Below are positions 34,642 through 44,162 of a stretch of DNA of 64,000 nt, in pieces. The notes beneath the pieces are model-generated. The model did not search any database. It was not told where the DNA came from and was given only the letters and a program-made list of their open reading frames with translations. Made by a program: the position numbers and the translations under genes. Within the stretch, counting starts at the first letter, position 1; every line of letters begins with the position of its first letter. This stretch comes from Sporanaerobium hydrogeniformans (GTDB lineage: Bacteria; Bacillota; Clostridia; Lachnospirales; Cellulosilyticaceae). The stretch spans positions 1-64,000 of the forward strand of contig NZ_PEDL01000010.1 in NCBI RefSeq assembly GCF_002735925.1. Reading direction: 5' to 3'.

Positions 34642-37600
34642 ATGCAAAAATTATTTGAAAAAATACAAACTAAATTAGAGACGTATCGCCCTATTCCTTT
34701 TTGGTCATGGAATGATAAGCTTGAAAAAGAAGTAATGACATGGCAAATTAAGGAAATGGCAAAGGTTGGCTGTGGAGGTTATTTCATGCATGCCCGGGGA
34801 GGTATCCAAACTGATTATCTAGGAGAAGAGTGGTTTGAAAAAATAGAGCTTGGTATTCAAGAAGGGATAAAAGCAGATGTACATCCTTGGGTATATGATG
34901 AGTGTGGCTGGCCAAGTGGTTTTGCCAGCGGTAAGGTGACGGCTAAAGGAGAGCTGTATCATGCTAAGGGATTAGTGCTAGATGAAATAGAGGATTTAGC
35001 AAGTTACCAAAAAGATAAATACTTTTTAGGTTTCTATGTCTTAATGGAAGAGAACGGACAGCTGCAAAAAATAAATGAGGAGCAGAAAAAAGGCAACTAT
35101 CAAAAAGCGCATACTAAACTATTTGCTATGCGCTATACCGTATGTCCGGATTACATTGATATTTTAAACAAAGAAGTTGTACGTTATTTTATAGAGTGTA
35201 CACATGAGGAGTATTATAAACGATTTAAAGAAAACTTTGGTAAAGGCTTAGAGGGTTTTTTTACAGATGAACCACGTATTTCGGAAGGCAGTGTGCCTTG
35301 GTCACATCTTTTGCCAGAAGAGTTTGAAAGACGCTATGGCTATAATTTAGTAGAACAGCTACCTGCTTTATTTATTAGATGCAAGGGCTATGCCAAGGTG
35401 AGGTATGATTTTTGGAGGATGATAAGTGACTTATTTGTCAAAGCCTTCATGAAACAAATTTACGATTGGTGTGAAGATCATAACTGTCAGTTAACAGGGC
35501 ATGTGATGATGGAAGAGAGTATTTATAGTCAAATGACAGGTACAGCAGGAAGTATGCCTTTTTATGAATACATGCATATACCGGGCATTGATTGGCTAAG
35601 AAGAACCATTGGAAACTCTATTATAGCTAAACAGGTAGCATCGGTAGCAGAGCAATTAGGTAAGACGAAAGTATTAACGGAAAGCTATGCCCTTTGTGGT
35701 TGGAATGTTACGCTAGAAGAACTCAAATGGATTGCTGAATGGCAATTTGTAAATGGAGTGAACCTCATGTGCCAGCACTTAGAGGGATATACGCTAAGAG
35801 GACTACGTAAAAGGGATTACCCCCCTTCGTTGTTTGTTCAACAAACATGGTGGGAGGAGTATAAGACTTTTAATGATTATTTAGCCCGTTTAGGTGCTCT
35901 ATTAACCGAAGGGACAAAAAGGGTGGATACGCTCGTTCTTCATCCGATGCAAAGTGGTTGGATTAGCTATGATGGTACCAACAATGAAGAAGTTAAGAAG
36001 CTAGATAAAGATTTAATAACCCTTACTGATTATTTGATAGAGGAGCACATAGACTATCATTTTGGAGATGAAACACTCTTAGAAAAGTATGCAAAGGTAG
36101 AAGGGAATACTTTTAGAGTTGGCAATGGTTGCTACCACAATGTGATTATTCCTAGTAGCTATACATTGAAAAATCACACAGTGACTCTAATTGAAGAGTT
36201 TATAGAAAGAGGCGGAGTAGTTATTTCAGCAGGAGAGTTTCCGATGCTTTGTGAAGGAGAACCAGATTGGCGTCTAAAAAAACTGAGTAAGGTGATACAG
36301 ACATTAAGTCATAAGGAAGGCTTGAGTGCAAGGATAAAAAGGGCAGATACTCAGGCTGTTTATATAAGGGCCAATCAGCAGGAGATAGGTGCTATTCGCT
36401 ATACAGAAAGAAATACAGAAGAGGGCAGAGTCCTTTTCCTAGCTAATTTGAGTAAAGAAAAAAATTATTCTACCCAAGTTACTTTAAAAGGGTGCTATAA
36501 AGTGGATTATTTAGATTTAGAAAAGATGGAAACAAGGCCTTGCAAGATAACTTATGCTCTAGAAAATACAGAAGTAGAGTTAAGCTTTGCTCCTATGCAA
36601 TCTTATCTTTTAATTGCTAAAGAGGTAGAGGAGGTCATGCAGTTAGAGCAAGAGACGGAATCTGTATATTGTATGGATATGCAACAGACTGATTGGTCTG
36701 TTAAAAATATGGATTTGAATGCTCTTACTTTAGATAAATGTCGTTACAGAATAGATAAAGGAGAGTGGCAAGAAGAAGTTCCTGTTATTCATCTCATGAA
36801 ACACTTACTAGCCCTTAAAAGACCTTGTCAGGTAGAGATGGACTTTAGCTTTGAAATCCATGCTTCTTTGGAAAAGATAGAAAGTTTTTATCTAATAGCA
36901 GAGGAAGCAGAAGCATTTCAAATAACTATCAATGATCACGTTATAGCTTATAAAGAAGAAGGCTGGTGGAAAGATACGGCTTTTAAAAAAGTAACGATAC
37001 GTCCCTTTTTAAAAAAGGGAAAAAACCATATTTATATGAAAAGATTCTTTTATCAATCACCCCATGTATATCATGTGCTATTTGATGAAGGTGTCTATGA
37101 AACAGAATTCAATCAACTTACTTATGATGTAGAATTAGAAAGTATTTATTTATTAGGTGATTTTGGAGTAATCAGTGAAGGTGCTTATGAAATATTAGAG
37201 AGAGATGGATTGCGTACGGCAGGACCTTTTAAAATAGTAGAAGAGCCTAAAATGTTAAAAGGAGGGGACTTTACAAGCCAAGGTTTATGCTTCTTCTCGG
37301 GGAAACTACATTTAGAATGTAATCTTAAAATAAATAAAGAAGAGGGAGGGGCTATTTATTTAGATTTTGGACGTATTAAAGCACCTTTATTTAAGTTGTT
37401 TATTAATGGAGAATATGTAGATAAAAAGTTATGGGCACCTTTTAAAGTAGATATTACAGCTTATGTAAAAAAGGGAATAAATCAGGTAGGAATAGAGCTT
37501 TACTCTAGCAATAGAAATCTATTAGGTCCTCATCACCATATAAACGGAGAAATCTATAATGTAGGACCTCTTAGTTTTAGTGGGGAATGGAGTTGGTGTG

Positions 37601-37692
37601 AACGTCCTACAGAAGGTGTAGAAATCCAAGAAGTAGATAGAAGTAGGTCTTATTGGCGAGATGATTATTGCTTTGTGAAATTTGGTATTTAA
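34642..37692 (+). CDS. GH106-like glycoside hydrolase (alpha-L-rhamnosidase type)
   Basis: A 1016-aa cytoplasmic enzyme. The N-terminus PIPFWSWNDKLEKEVMTWQIKEMAKVGCGGYF, followed by YDECGWPSGFASGKV, GFFTDEPRIS and CQHLEGYTLRG, is the pattern of GH106-type barrels. The C-terminal third has beta-sandwich domains, including a jelly-roll with a galactose-binding look (INGEYVDKKLWAPFKVDITAYVKKGINQVGIELY). Known GH106 enzymes release rhamnose from pectic rhamnogalacturonans, but many related proteins are uncharacterised. A ribosome-binding site GAGGAGGAG precedes it. Confidence 0.75.
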   Translation: MQKLFEKIQTKLETYRPIPFWSWNDKLEKEVMTWQIKEMAKVGCGGYFMHARGGIQTDYLGEEWFEKIELGIQEGIKADVHPWVYDECGWPSGFASGKVTAKGELYHAKGLVLDEIEDLASYQKDKYFLGFYVLMEENGQLQKINEEQKKGNYQKAHTKLFAMRYTVCPDYIDILNKEVVRYFIECTHEEYYKRFKENFGKGLEGFFTDEPRISEGSVPWSHLLPEEFERRYGYNLVEQLPALFIRCKGYAKVRYDFWRMISDLFVKAFMKQIYDWCEDHNCQLTGHVMMEESIYSQMTGTAGSMPFYEYMHIPGIDWLRRTIGNSIIAKQVASVAEQLGKTKVLTESYALCGWNVTLEELKWIAEWQFVNGVNLMCQHLEGYTLRGLRKRDYPPSLFVQQTWWEEYKTFNDYLARLGALLTEGTKRVDTLVLHPMQSGWISYDGTNNEEVKKLDKDLITLTDYLIEEHIDYHFGDETLLEKYAKVEGNTFRVGNGCYHNVIIPSSYTLKNHTVTLIEEFIERGGVVISAGEFPMLCEGEPDWRLKKLSKVIQTLSHKEGLSARIKRADTQAVYIRANQQEIGAIRYTERNTEEGRVLFLANLSKEKNYSTQVTLKGCYKVDYLDLEKMETRPCKITYALENTEVELSFAPMQSYLLIAKEVEEVMQLEQETESVYCMDMQQTDWSVKNMDLNALTLDKCRYRIDKGEWQEEVPVIHLMKHLLALKRPCQVEMDFSFEIHASLEKIESFYLIAEEAEAFQITINDHVIAYKEEGWWKDTAFKKVTIRPFLKKGKNHIYMKRFFYQSPHVYHVLFDEGVYETEFNQLTYDVELESIYLLGDFGVISEGAYEILERDGLRTAGPFKIVEEPKMLKGGDFTSQGLCFFSGKLHLECNLKINKEEGGAIYLDFGRIKAPLFKLFINGEYVDKKLWAPFKVDITAYVKKGINQVGIELYSSNRNLLGPHHHINGEIYNVGPLSFSGEWSWCERPTEGVEIQEVDRSRSYWRDDYCFVKFGI

Positions 37693-37715
37693 TGAAGAGA
37701 GGGGAGAAATGAATA

Positions 37716-38987
37716 ATGGCATATCTGGAAATGGAAAAGCAGCAGATTAAAGATTATATTTTGAAGAATTTAAAAAGGACACTGAAAGAAGCCAATGACT
37801 ATTTAAAATATCCTTTTATAGATCCTGGCTCTGTTTATGATGGGAACTTGTGGGATTGGGATTCTTTTTGGGCAACCTATGCCCTACTAAATATGACAAA
37901 GGAAATAGCTGTGGAATTAAAAGAAAAAGTTATTTTGCATGCAAAGGGTAACATTTATAACTTTTTTGATAATCAATTAGAAGATGGCTATATTCCTATG
38001 ATGATTGAAAAGACAGAGCTTAAAGAACCTTATTTAAATATAAAGCATAAAGAAGGGGTTATAATGAATATGTGTAAGCCTTTTTTATGCCAACAGATTG
38101 GTCTTATTAGTGGATTTATTGAAGATTATACATGGGTATTACCCTATAAAGAAAAGATTAAAAAGTATTTTGATTGCTACAAGAAATACTATTATAACCC
38201 CAAAGTAGGACTCTATGTGTGGGCAGATGATATCATGATAGGGATAGATAATGATCCTTCGAGCTTCGGAAGACCTAAATTTTCTACAGCCAATATTTAT
38301 CTTAATAGCTTTATGGTCAGTGAATTAAAAGCTGCCATTAAACTTTTTAGAGCCTGGCAGGAGGAGGAAAGTGTTCAAAGCTTGCAAGGAGAATTAAATG
38401 AGCTTATAGAAAACATCAATAAAGAGTGCTGGGATAAGCGAGATGCCTTTTATTACTCTGTGGATGTAGACATTTGTACACGAGAATTTGATTGGTTTCA
38501 TAAAGGTTTAGGTGTATTTTGGAATACGTTACCTATAAAGATTAGGTCTTGTTCTTCCTTAGTACCACTTTATGTAGGCTTTCCGAGTAAAAAGCAAGCA
38601 GAGGCTATCAAAAATCATCTACTAGATCCCACTACCTTTGGCAGTCCATGGGGGATTACTTCTTTAGCGATGGATGAAAAGATGTATAACTTAGAAGCAA
38701 CCAATAATCCTTCTAACTGGTTAGGACCTATTTGGATGGTGACACAATATTTAGTTTTTAGAGGTTTGATGAACTATGGCTATACAGCCGAAGCCAAGGC
38801 TCTTTGCGAAAGAATTATACAGCTACTAAGCCAAGATATACAAAAAACTGGAACCTTACATGAGTTTTATCATCCTATGACGGGAGAGCCTATTATGAAT
38901 GCCGGTTTTATGAACTGGAATATGCTCGTTATTAATATGATGGATGAATTAGAGCAGAAGTCATCTATGTATGAACTTATTTTTTAA
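37716..38987 (+). CDS. GH63/GH37-like (alpha/alpha)6 glycosidase
   Basis: A 423-aa cytoplasmic protein of the trehalase/mannosylglycerate hydrolase (MGH1-like) type. The diagnostic motifs are YDGNLWDWDSFWATYAL near residue 40 and NNPSNWLGPIWMVTQYLVFRGL near 340, plus GTLHEFYHPMTGEP near the end. Substrate is not evident. It ends the run of hydrolases that follow the importer. Confidence 0.75.
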   Translation: MAYLEMEKQQIKDYILKNLKRTLKEANDYLKYPFIDPGSVYDGNLWDWDSFWATYALLNMTKEIAVELKEKVILHAKGNIYNFFDNQLEDGYIPMMIEKTELKEPYLNIKHKEGVIMNMCKPFLCQQIGLISGFIEDYTWVLPYKEKIKKYFDCYKKYYYNPKVGLYVWADDIMIGIDNDPSSFGRPKFSTANIYLNSFMVSELKAAIKLFRAWQEEESVQSLQGELNELIENINKECWDKRDAFYYSVDVDICTREFDWFHKGLGVFWNTLPIKIRSCSSLVPLYVGFPSKKQAEAIKNHLLDPTTFGSPWGITSLAMDEKMYNLEATNNPSNWLGPIWMVTQYLVFRGLMNYGYTAEAKALCERIIQLLSQDIQKTGTLHEFYHPMTGEPIMNAGFMNWNMLVINMMDELEQKSSMYELIF

Positions 38988-39050
38988 AGAGAAATAAGGA
39001 AATGGTAGAGTAAAAGCTCATTTATAGGCTAGAGAAAGGATGTTAGAAGT

Positions 39051-39974
39051 ATGATTTATGATAAGTATAAATTTGTAGTACCAAAAGAAAAACAGGTACG
39101 AGTTATTACTAATACGGATGCTTACAATGAGGCTGATGATCAATTTGCTATTGTGCAGACTCTTTTAAGTCCCAAATTAGATAATGTAGGTATGATAGCT
39201 GCACACTACGGAATAGAGAGAGATTCAGATAGTATGGAAAAGAGCTATGAAGAAATAAATAGGATTTTTGATGCCATGAACCTTGAAAAAGAAGGGATGA
39301 TTTTTAAAGGAGCAGATAAACCTTTAAAAGATAGGGTGACACCAGTGGATTCAGAAGGAGCGAGGCTTATCATAAAAGAAGCAATGTCAGATGATACTAG
39401 ACCTCTTTTCGTAACCTTTATGGGCCCACTTACAGATCTTGCAAGTGCCTACCTTATAGAGCCACGTATTGCTAGTCGTTTAACTGCTATTTGGATTGGT
39501 GGAGGGCAATATCCAGTAGGTGGGGTAGAGTTTAACTTATCAAATGACATTCATGCCGCAAACATTGTATTTGGTTCAGCCATACCAGTATGGCAAGTGC
39601 CCAAAAATGTTTACGAAATGATGCCTGTATCTTTAGCAGAGCTAGAATGCCGTGTGGAACCTTGCGGGGGGATTGGGAAATATGTTTTTAATCAATTAAT
39701 AGAACATTCACACGCAGATATTCCTAGAAAGAGTCCATTTAGAACAGGAGAGAGCTGGGTGTTAGGTGATTCACCAGCAGTAGGTCTTATCCTTTATGAA
39801 CACCGCTTTGAATTTGATTACATTCCAGCACCTCAAATTACTCAAGATATGACATATATACATACAGGCCTTAATCGACCCATTCGCGTTTATAGAAAGA
39901 TTGATTCACGTTTGATTTTGGAAGACTTCTATTGTAAGCTTGCATTATTTGCTAGAAGAAATAATGCCAACTAA
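39051..39974 (+). CDS. Inosine/uridine-preferring nucleoside hydrolase family protein
   Basis: A 307-aa protein. The N-terminal calcium-binding motif DxDxxxDD is present as NTDAYNEADDQFAI, and the middle has FMGPLTDLASAYLIEP, the TNxA-type region of the family. In a carbohydrate operon such proteins may cleave a glycosyl bond other than a nucleoside. Separated by 63 bases from the previous gene and followed by the operon terminator. Confidence 0.82.
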   Translation: MIYDKYKFVVPKEKQVRVITNTDAYNEADDQFAIVQTLLSPKLDNVGMIAAHYGIERDSDSMEKSYEEINRIFDAMNLEKEGMIFKGADKPLKDRVTPVDSEGARLIIKEAMSDDTRPLFVTFMGPLTDLASAYLIEPRIASRLTAIWIGGGQYPVGGVEFNLSNDIHAANIVFGSAIPVWQVPKNVYEMMPVSLAELECRVEPCGGIGKYVFNQLIEHSHADIPRKSPFRTGESWVLGDSPAVGLILYEHRFEFDYIPAPQITQDMTYIHTGLNRPIRVYRKIDSRLILEDFYCKLALFARRNNAN

Positions 39975-40021
39975 TAGAGAAAATAGAGATTTTTAAAATA
40001 AAGAGCAAAAGAATGCTTTCT

Positions 40022-40055
40022 AAGCTGCGGATAAAATGATTATCTGCAGCTTTTT
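40022..40055 (+). terminator. Terminator of the hydrolase operon
   Basis: AAGCTGCGGATAA pairs with TTATCTGCAGCTT (one mismatch-like G-U) followed by TTTTT. Confidence 0.9.
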
Positions 40056-40128
40056 GTATGAGGAAAACTATTTATTTAGTACTCAGGATATCTTAGAATA
40101 ATAGAAGGTAAAAGGGAGTGAAAAAATG

Positions 40129-40156
40129 TTGTAATTAAAGACAATAGGAGTATAAT
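40129..40156 (+). promoter_or_regulatory. Promoter of the chemoreceptor gene
   Basis: TTGTAA at 40129-40134 and TATAAT at 40151-40156 with a 16-base spacer. A small stem CTAAATAA/TTATTTAG follows in the leader at about 40160-40182. Confidence 0.55.
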
Positions 40157-40204
40157 GATATCTAAATAAGACTATTATTTAGCAAACATAAAGAGGGGAA
40201 TTAT

Positions 40205-41617
40205 ATGAGGAAAAGTATTAAAATTAAACTTTTTACTATGATTATCATTTTAGGAAGTATCGGGTTGATAGGAATGACTATTAATGGAGAAAATATACGA
40301 AACACTCAAAAAGCCGTCAAGACTATAACTGAGGAGTATGAAAAGGTAATACGAGAGCTAAGCACAATAGATCAAGAGTTAGCAGCTAAAGATTTACAGC
40401 AAATGGAGCAGGTAGTGGCACAACAAACAAGCATCTACCAAAAATCTATAGTTATAAATGTAATTATCTATTTAATTGCCATTTTAGCGATTATTACTTG
40501 TATTGTAATAAGCTTAAAGACGATTGTTAGGCCTTTAACTCGTGCAAGTAAACATCTTGATCAAATAATGCAAGATATACATAAGGGTAAAGGAGATTTA
40601 ACAGGGCGCATAGCATGTGAAACCAATGATGAAATAGCTGACTTAGTAAAAGGAATCAATACATTTATAGATTTTCTTCAGCAAACTGTTGGAGGCATGA
40701 AGCAAACCTCAACACATATTGAAGAAAATGTACATAGAGTTGTTGGTAATGTCTATGCTGTTAATGAAACGATACATGACACATCAGCTGCAATGGAGCA
40801 ATTAGCGGCTAGCATGGAAGAAGTATCTGCCACATCTGAGCAAATTAGTAGCTCATCTCAAGAGATTTATAATGTGATGGTAGCAACAGTTGATAGGGCT
40901 CAGGAAGGAGCTAAAGTAGCAAGAGAGAAGAAAGAAGAGGTAGAAAAAGTTAAGTTAGAGGTACTAGAAAGTAAAGAAGTAGCTCATGGGATTGTTATAA
41001 GTATAAGTGAGATACTTAAAAAGGCAATTTTAGAGAGTAAACAAGTACAAACGATCAATGAGCTTACAACCAATATTCTTACTATTTCATCTCAAACCAA
41101 TCTTTTAGCCTTAAATGCGTCTATTGAAGCAGCTAGAGCAGGCGAGGCGGGTAGAGGTTTTGCTGTAGTAGCAGATGAGATTAGAACATTGGCAGATACA
41201 ACAAAGACAGCAGCTAACCAAATTCAAAAAATCAGTATGTTGGTAGTGGAGGCAGTAGAGGCCTTAGCGGGTAACTCAGAAAAATTATTAGGATTTATTA
41301 ATTCCCAAGTATTAGGTGATTATGAAAAGTTGGCATCTATTGCAGGGGATTACAATCAAGAGACCGCTATGCATAGTAATTTTTTGACGGCACTTGTAAA
41401 CGATGCCGTTCATATTCAGCAAACACTTGAAGGGATTACCCAATCTATAGAGTCCATTGCAGTAACCATTGATGAAAGCACCAGTGCCGTAGGGAATGTG
41501 GCTAAAAACTCTACTGATTTAGTAGGTGCTATGGATCGTATTAAAATAGAAGTGCAAGAAACACAGAGTATTGCAGACAAAATGGTAGAAGGTTTCCAAA
41601 TGTTTACCAGTATTTAA
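40205..41617 (+). CDS. Methyl-accepting chemotaxis protein
   Basis: A 470-aa receptor. TM1 lies at about 8-26, a short extracytoplasmic region at 27-78, TM2 at about 80-102, HAMP ([19 protein letters not shown]) and a coiled-coil signalling domain with the conserved tip [38 protein letters not shown]. The outside region of only about 50 residues is too short for a standard ligand-binding domain, so it may sense through another protein or the membrane state. It stands alone behind the hydrolase operon; a role in taxis toward plant sugars is possible. Confidence 0.93.
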   Translation: MRKSIKIKLFTMIIILGSIGLIGMTINGENIRNTQKAVKTITEEYEKVIRELSTIDQELAAKDLQQMEQVVAQQTSIYQKSIVINVIIYLIAILAIITCIVISLKTIVRPLTRASKHLDQIMQDIHKGKGDLTGRIACETNDEIADLVKGINTFIDFLQQTVGGMKQTSTHIEENVHRVVGNVYAVNETIHDTSAAMEQLAASMEEVSATSEQISSSSQEIYNVMVATVDRAQEGAKVAREKKEEVEKVKLEVLESKEVAHGIVISISEILKKAILESKQVQTINELTTNILTISSQTNLLALNASIEAARAGEAGRGFAVVADEIRTLADTTKTAANQIQKISMLVVEAVEALAGNSEKLLGFINSQVLGDYEKLASIAGDYNQETAMHSNFLTALVNDAVHIQQTLEGITQSIESIAVTIDESTSAVGNVAKNSTDLVGAMDRIKIEVQETQSIADKMVEGFQMFTSI

Positions 41618-41626
41618 TATTTATGC

Positions 41627-41655
41627 TTGACATAAAGAATGATATTGGATATAAT
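41627..41655 (+). promoter_or_regulatory. Consensus promoter of the 5S rRNA-tRNA-Gly unit
   Basis: Perfect TTGACA (41627-41632) and TATAAT (41650-41655) with an exact 17-base spacer, ending 12 bases before the 5S gene. This is the strongest sigma-A promoter seen in the window. Confidence 0.9.
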
Positions 41656-41667
41656 GAGATTACATTT

Positions 41668-41784
41668 TTTGGTGATGATGCGCTTAGGGGAAACACCCGT
41701 TTCCATACCGAACACGATGGTTAAGACTTAAGCGGCCGATGGTACTTGTTTGGAGACGAACTGGGAGAGTAGGTGGTTGCCAAA
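41668..41784 (+). rRNA. 5S ribosomal RNA (isolated)
   Basis: A 117-base 5S rRNA: the terminal stem TTTGGT/GCCAAA, the conserved 'aacacccgtttccataccgaacacgatggttaag' region (41693-41727) and 'gagagtaggtggttgcc' at the 3' end. It has its own promoter and is followed 5 bases later by tRNA-Gly. No 16S or 23S gene is near. Confidence 0.95.
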
Positions 41785-41789
41785 TTTTT

Positions 41790-41860
41790 GCGGGTGTAGT
41801 TCAATGGTAGAACTCCAGCCTTCCAAGCTGGCCACGTGGGTTCGATTCCCATCACCCGCT
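41790..41860 (+). tRNA. tRNA-Gly (anticodon TCC)
   Basis: 71 bases; acceptor stem GCGGGTG/CACCCGC, anticodon loop CTTCCAA in stem CCAGC/GCTGG, T-arm GGGTTCGATTCCC. The 3' CCA is not encoded. Co-transcribed with the 5S gene. Confidence 0.96.
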
Positions 41861-41877
41861 TGTAATAAATGGGGATA

Positions 41878-41933
41878 AAATAGGGTTGTCCAGAGTTAAT
41901 TAAGTGATTAGCTCTGGAACAACCCTATTTTTA
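41878..41933. terminator. Bidirectional terminator between tRNA-Gly and the AraC gene
   Basis: AAAATAGGGTTGT...CCAGAG pairs with CTCTGG...ACAACCCTATTTTT, with A and T runs on both sides, so it can end both the 5S-tRNA transcript and the converging AraC gene. Confidence 0.88.
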
Positions 41934-41944
41934 TTAACAATGAA

Positions 41945-42784
41945 TTAACGTTTAGTACGCATAATCTTTTTAAATTGATTAGGAGAATAACCAGTCACTT
42001 CTTTGAAGCGTTCGGAGAAATAAAAGGGATTGCTAAAACCAAGCTGATCACTAATGTCACTTATAAGCTGGTTGGTTTCAATAAGTAAATCACAAGCTCG
42101 TTGTATTTTAAGACGGTTAAAATATTCAATAGGTGTATAAGAAGTATAGGATTTAAATTTTCTTATAAAGTAATATTTAGAAAGATTAATAGAGGATGCA
42201 AGGGTGTTAACAGGACAGCGAACATCAAGATGATTTCGCATCCATTCAATAGTGCTTTCAATGTCTTGAAAGCCTTTTTTTGATTTGGTATAGTTTAAGC
42301 TTAATTCTTTAAGTTCACATAGTAACAGTTGTAAATAGGAAGAAGCCTTAAGCATATTTGTTTCAAGATAGTCTATTTTAAATAAAGGGTAGAGCTGATT
42401 AAAATAGTGAATAAGCCTAGGTTGTTCACCTACACATAGGAGACTTTCTTGAAATAATAAAGGGGCATGTGTACCTTTAAAATGGAGCCAGTAGATGGAC
42501 CAAGGGTTTTCTTCTAGAGCACCATACTCATGGGCTGTATAACTAGGTATGAGGAGGACATCTCCTTTTTTTATAGAGAAATGTTTATTTTCTAAACGAA
42601 GATAGCCTTGCCCATCTGTGCAGTAAATAAGGATGTACTCGGCAATACCTTCACGTTTGATAAAGTGCCCCTCAGAATGATTATAATAGCCACAACAGGT
42701 GATAAAAAGATGATGTAAAATAGGATGTTTCTCAAAAGAGAGACATATTTTATCAGGGATAATATAAGATAAATCACGTGACAT
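41945..42784 (-). CDS. AraC-family transcriptional regulator
   Basis: A 279-aa regulator. The N-terminal cupin-like effector domain (YILIYCTDGQGYLRLENKHFSIKKGDVLLIPSYTAHEYG) senses a small molecule and the C-terminal AraC DNA-binding domain has two HTH units (VNTLASSINLSKYYFIRKFK and ISDISDQLGFSNPFYFSERFKEVTGYSPNQFKK). I set the start at the ATG at 42784 because GGAGG lies 8 bases before it; an upstream TTG covers that site. It is divergent from the UroD-family gene at 42894 and probably controls it. Confidence 0.9.
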   Translation of the reverse strand: MSRDLSYIIPDKICLSFEKHPILHHLFITCCGYYNHSEGHFIKREGIAEYILIYCTDGQGYLRLENKHFSIKKGDVLLIPSYTAHEYGALEENPWSIYWLHFKGTHAPLLFQESLLCVGEQPRLIHYFNQLYPLFKIDYLETNMLKASSYLQLLLCELKELSLNYTKSKKGFQDIESTIEWMRNHLDVRCPVNTLASSINLSKYYFIRKFKSYTSYTPIEYFNRLKIQRACDLLIETNQLISDISDQLGFSNPFYFSERFKEVTGYSPNQFKKIMRTKR

Positions 42785-42837
42785 AGGAAGTTCCTCCAAA
42801 GGGCAATATTGTGTAGATACTAGGCAACTATACTTAT

Positions 42838-42865
42838 TTTACAATATATTTTATAATGCTACAAT
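42838..42865 (+). promoter_or_regulatory. Promoter of the UroD-family gene
   Basis: TTTACA at 42838-42843 and TACAAT at 42860-42865, 16-base spacer, about 28 bases before the ATG in the 109-base divergent region with the AraC gene. Confidence 0.5.
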
Positions 42866-42893
42866 ACTATTATTATCAATATGGAGGGGTTAT

Positions 42894-44162
42894 ATGAGCA
42901 ATTATGCAATGAGTCAAAGGGATAGAGCAATACTTAGGGAACTAGCTAAAAAGCAGTATGAATATTCACAGCTTCCTCTGATGAAACAAAGAGAGGTAGA
43001 GTGGCAGCTACATAATGATTTACAAGGTCAAAAACCTATGATTCATATAGAAGTAGACACTTTTGAAGAAGAAATTATAAAAGATAGGCTTCAGTGTGAA
43101 AGTGAAAAAGCAAGAGTAATAGAAAGACAGTTACTTCACAATATGCTCAATCATGAAGTTGTAGGAGATGATCAGATTGTGCGTGATCACTACCCTATAA
43201 GGTGGAAATCGTGGTTTAAATTATTCGGGTTTGAGACAACTAAAGTAGAAACAAAAGATGCAAAAGGAAGAAGTATAGGTCATCACTTTAATTACCATAT
43301 TTCAGATTTAGGAGATGCATTACCTACTTTAGGAGCTACAGATTTTGGAGTAGATAAGGAAGCAACTTACGCTTATAAGGCAGAAGTAGAAGAAATAATA
43401 GGGGATATTTTACCTGTTAAAATAGTCTTTGACTGTCTTTATGCCGTACCTACACAAGAGGTTGTACATATGATGGGGATGGAAAATATGCTCTTTAGTA
43501 TGTATGATTATCCAGATGAGTTTAAAGTGTTTATGAATCGTATTGCTGATGATTATATAAGCTATTTTAAATATTTAGAGGAGGAAGGATGTATTCTTCC
43601 AACAACGGGTAATCAAATATTAGGGCAAGGCTCATTATGCTATACCAAGCAGCTTCCTAATGCGCAGGCATTAGAAGGTAAGAAAGTGACTACTTTTGAT
43701 GTATGGGGATTTATGGATTCACAAGAAACAGTGGGCATATCACCTGCTATGTTTAATGAGTTTATCTTTCCTTATTATAAAAAAGTTGCAAACTTATATG
43801 GTAGACTTTCTTACGGATGTTGTGAACCTGTACATGCTATTTGGGAACAATGTATTAGTAAACTTCCAAGGCTAAGTAAGGTATCTATCTCTCCTTGGTG
43901 TGATGAAGCCTTTATGGCAGAACAATTAAGAGGAAGTAAGGTGATTTATCATCGCAAACCTAGCCCGAACTTCTTAGGGGTAGGAAAAGAGTTAGATGAA
44001 GAAGCGGTTAGAGAACATATTACAAAGACGCTTCAATTAGCTAGAGGATGTAAGCTAGAAATTACGCAAAGAGATGTCTATACATTAGAGGGCAATATTC
44101 CTAAAGTAAGAAGATATGTAGAGATTATACGTGAGCTTATTGAAACCCATTGGCAGTCTTAA
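42894..44162 (+). CDS. Uroporphyrinogen decarboxylase-family protein (methyltransferase-like)
   Basis: A 422-aa protein with the UroD/MtbA TIM-barrel pattern. The GCCEPVHAIWEQCISKLPRL segment near residue 305 has the Cys/His cluster of zinc-dependent corrinoid methyltransferases rather than a true HemE; the N-terminus also lacks the HemE start (PVWxMRQAGRY). No heme genes or corrinoid protein lie nearby. The divergent AraC regulator suggests induction by a sugar or methylated compound. The substrate is unknown. Confidence 0.72.
   Translation: MSNYAMSQRDRAILRELAKKQYEYSQLPLMKQREVEWQLHNDLQGQKPMIHIEVDTFEEEIIKDRLQCESEKARVIERQLLHNMLNHEVVGDDQIVRDHYPIRWKSWFKLFGFETTKVETKDAKGRSIGHHFNYHISDLGDALPTLGATDFGVDKEATYAYKAEVEEIIGDILPVKIVFDCLYAVPTQEVVHMMGMENMLFSMYDYPDEFKVFMNRIADDYISYFKYLEEEGCILPTTGNQILGQGSLCYTKQLPNAQALEGKKVTTFDVWGFMDSQETVGISPAMFNEFIFPYYKKVANLYGRLSYGCCEPVHAIWEQCISKLPRLSKVSISPWCDEAFMAEQLRGSKVIYHRKPSPNFLGVGKELDEEAVREHITKTLQLARGCKLEITQRDVYTLEGNIPKVRRYVEIIRELIETHWQS

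Noticed and set aside
42894-44162. Calling the UroD-family gene hemE
   Set aside because: The N-terminal substrate motif of HemE is absent and no heme genes are near; methyltransferase-like is a better fit.
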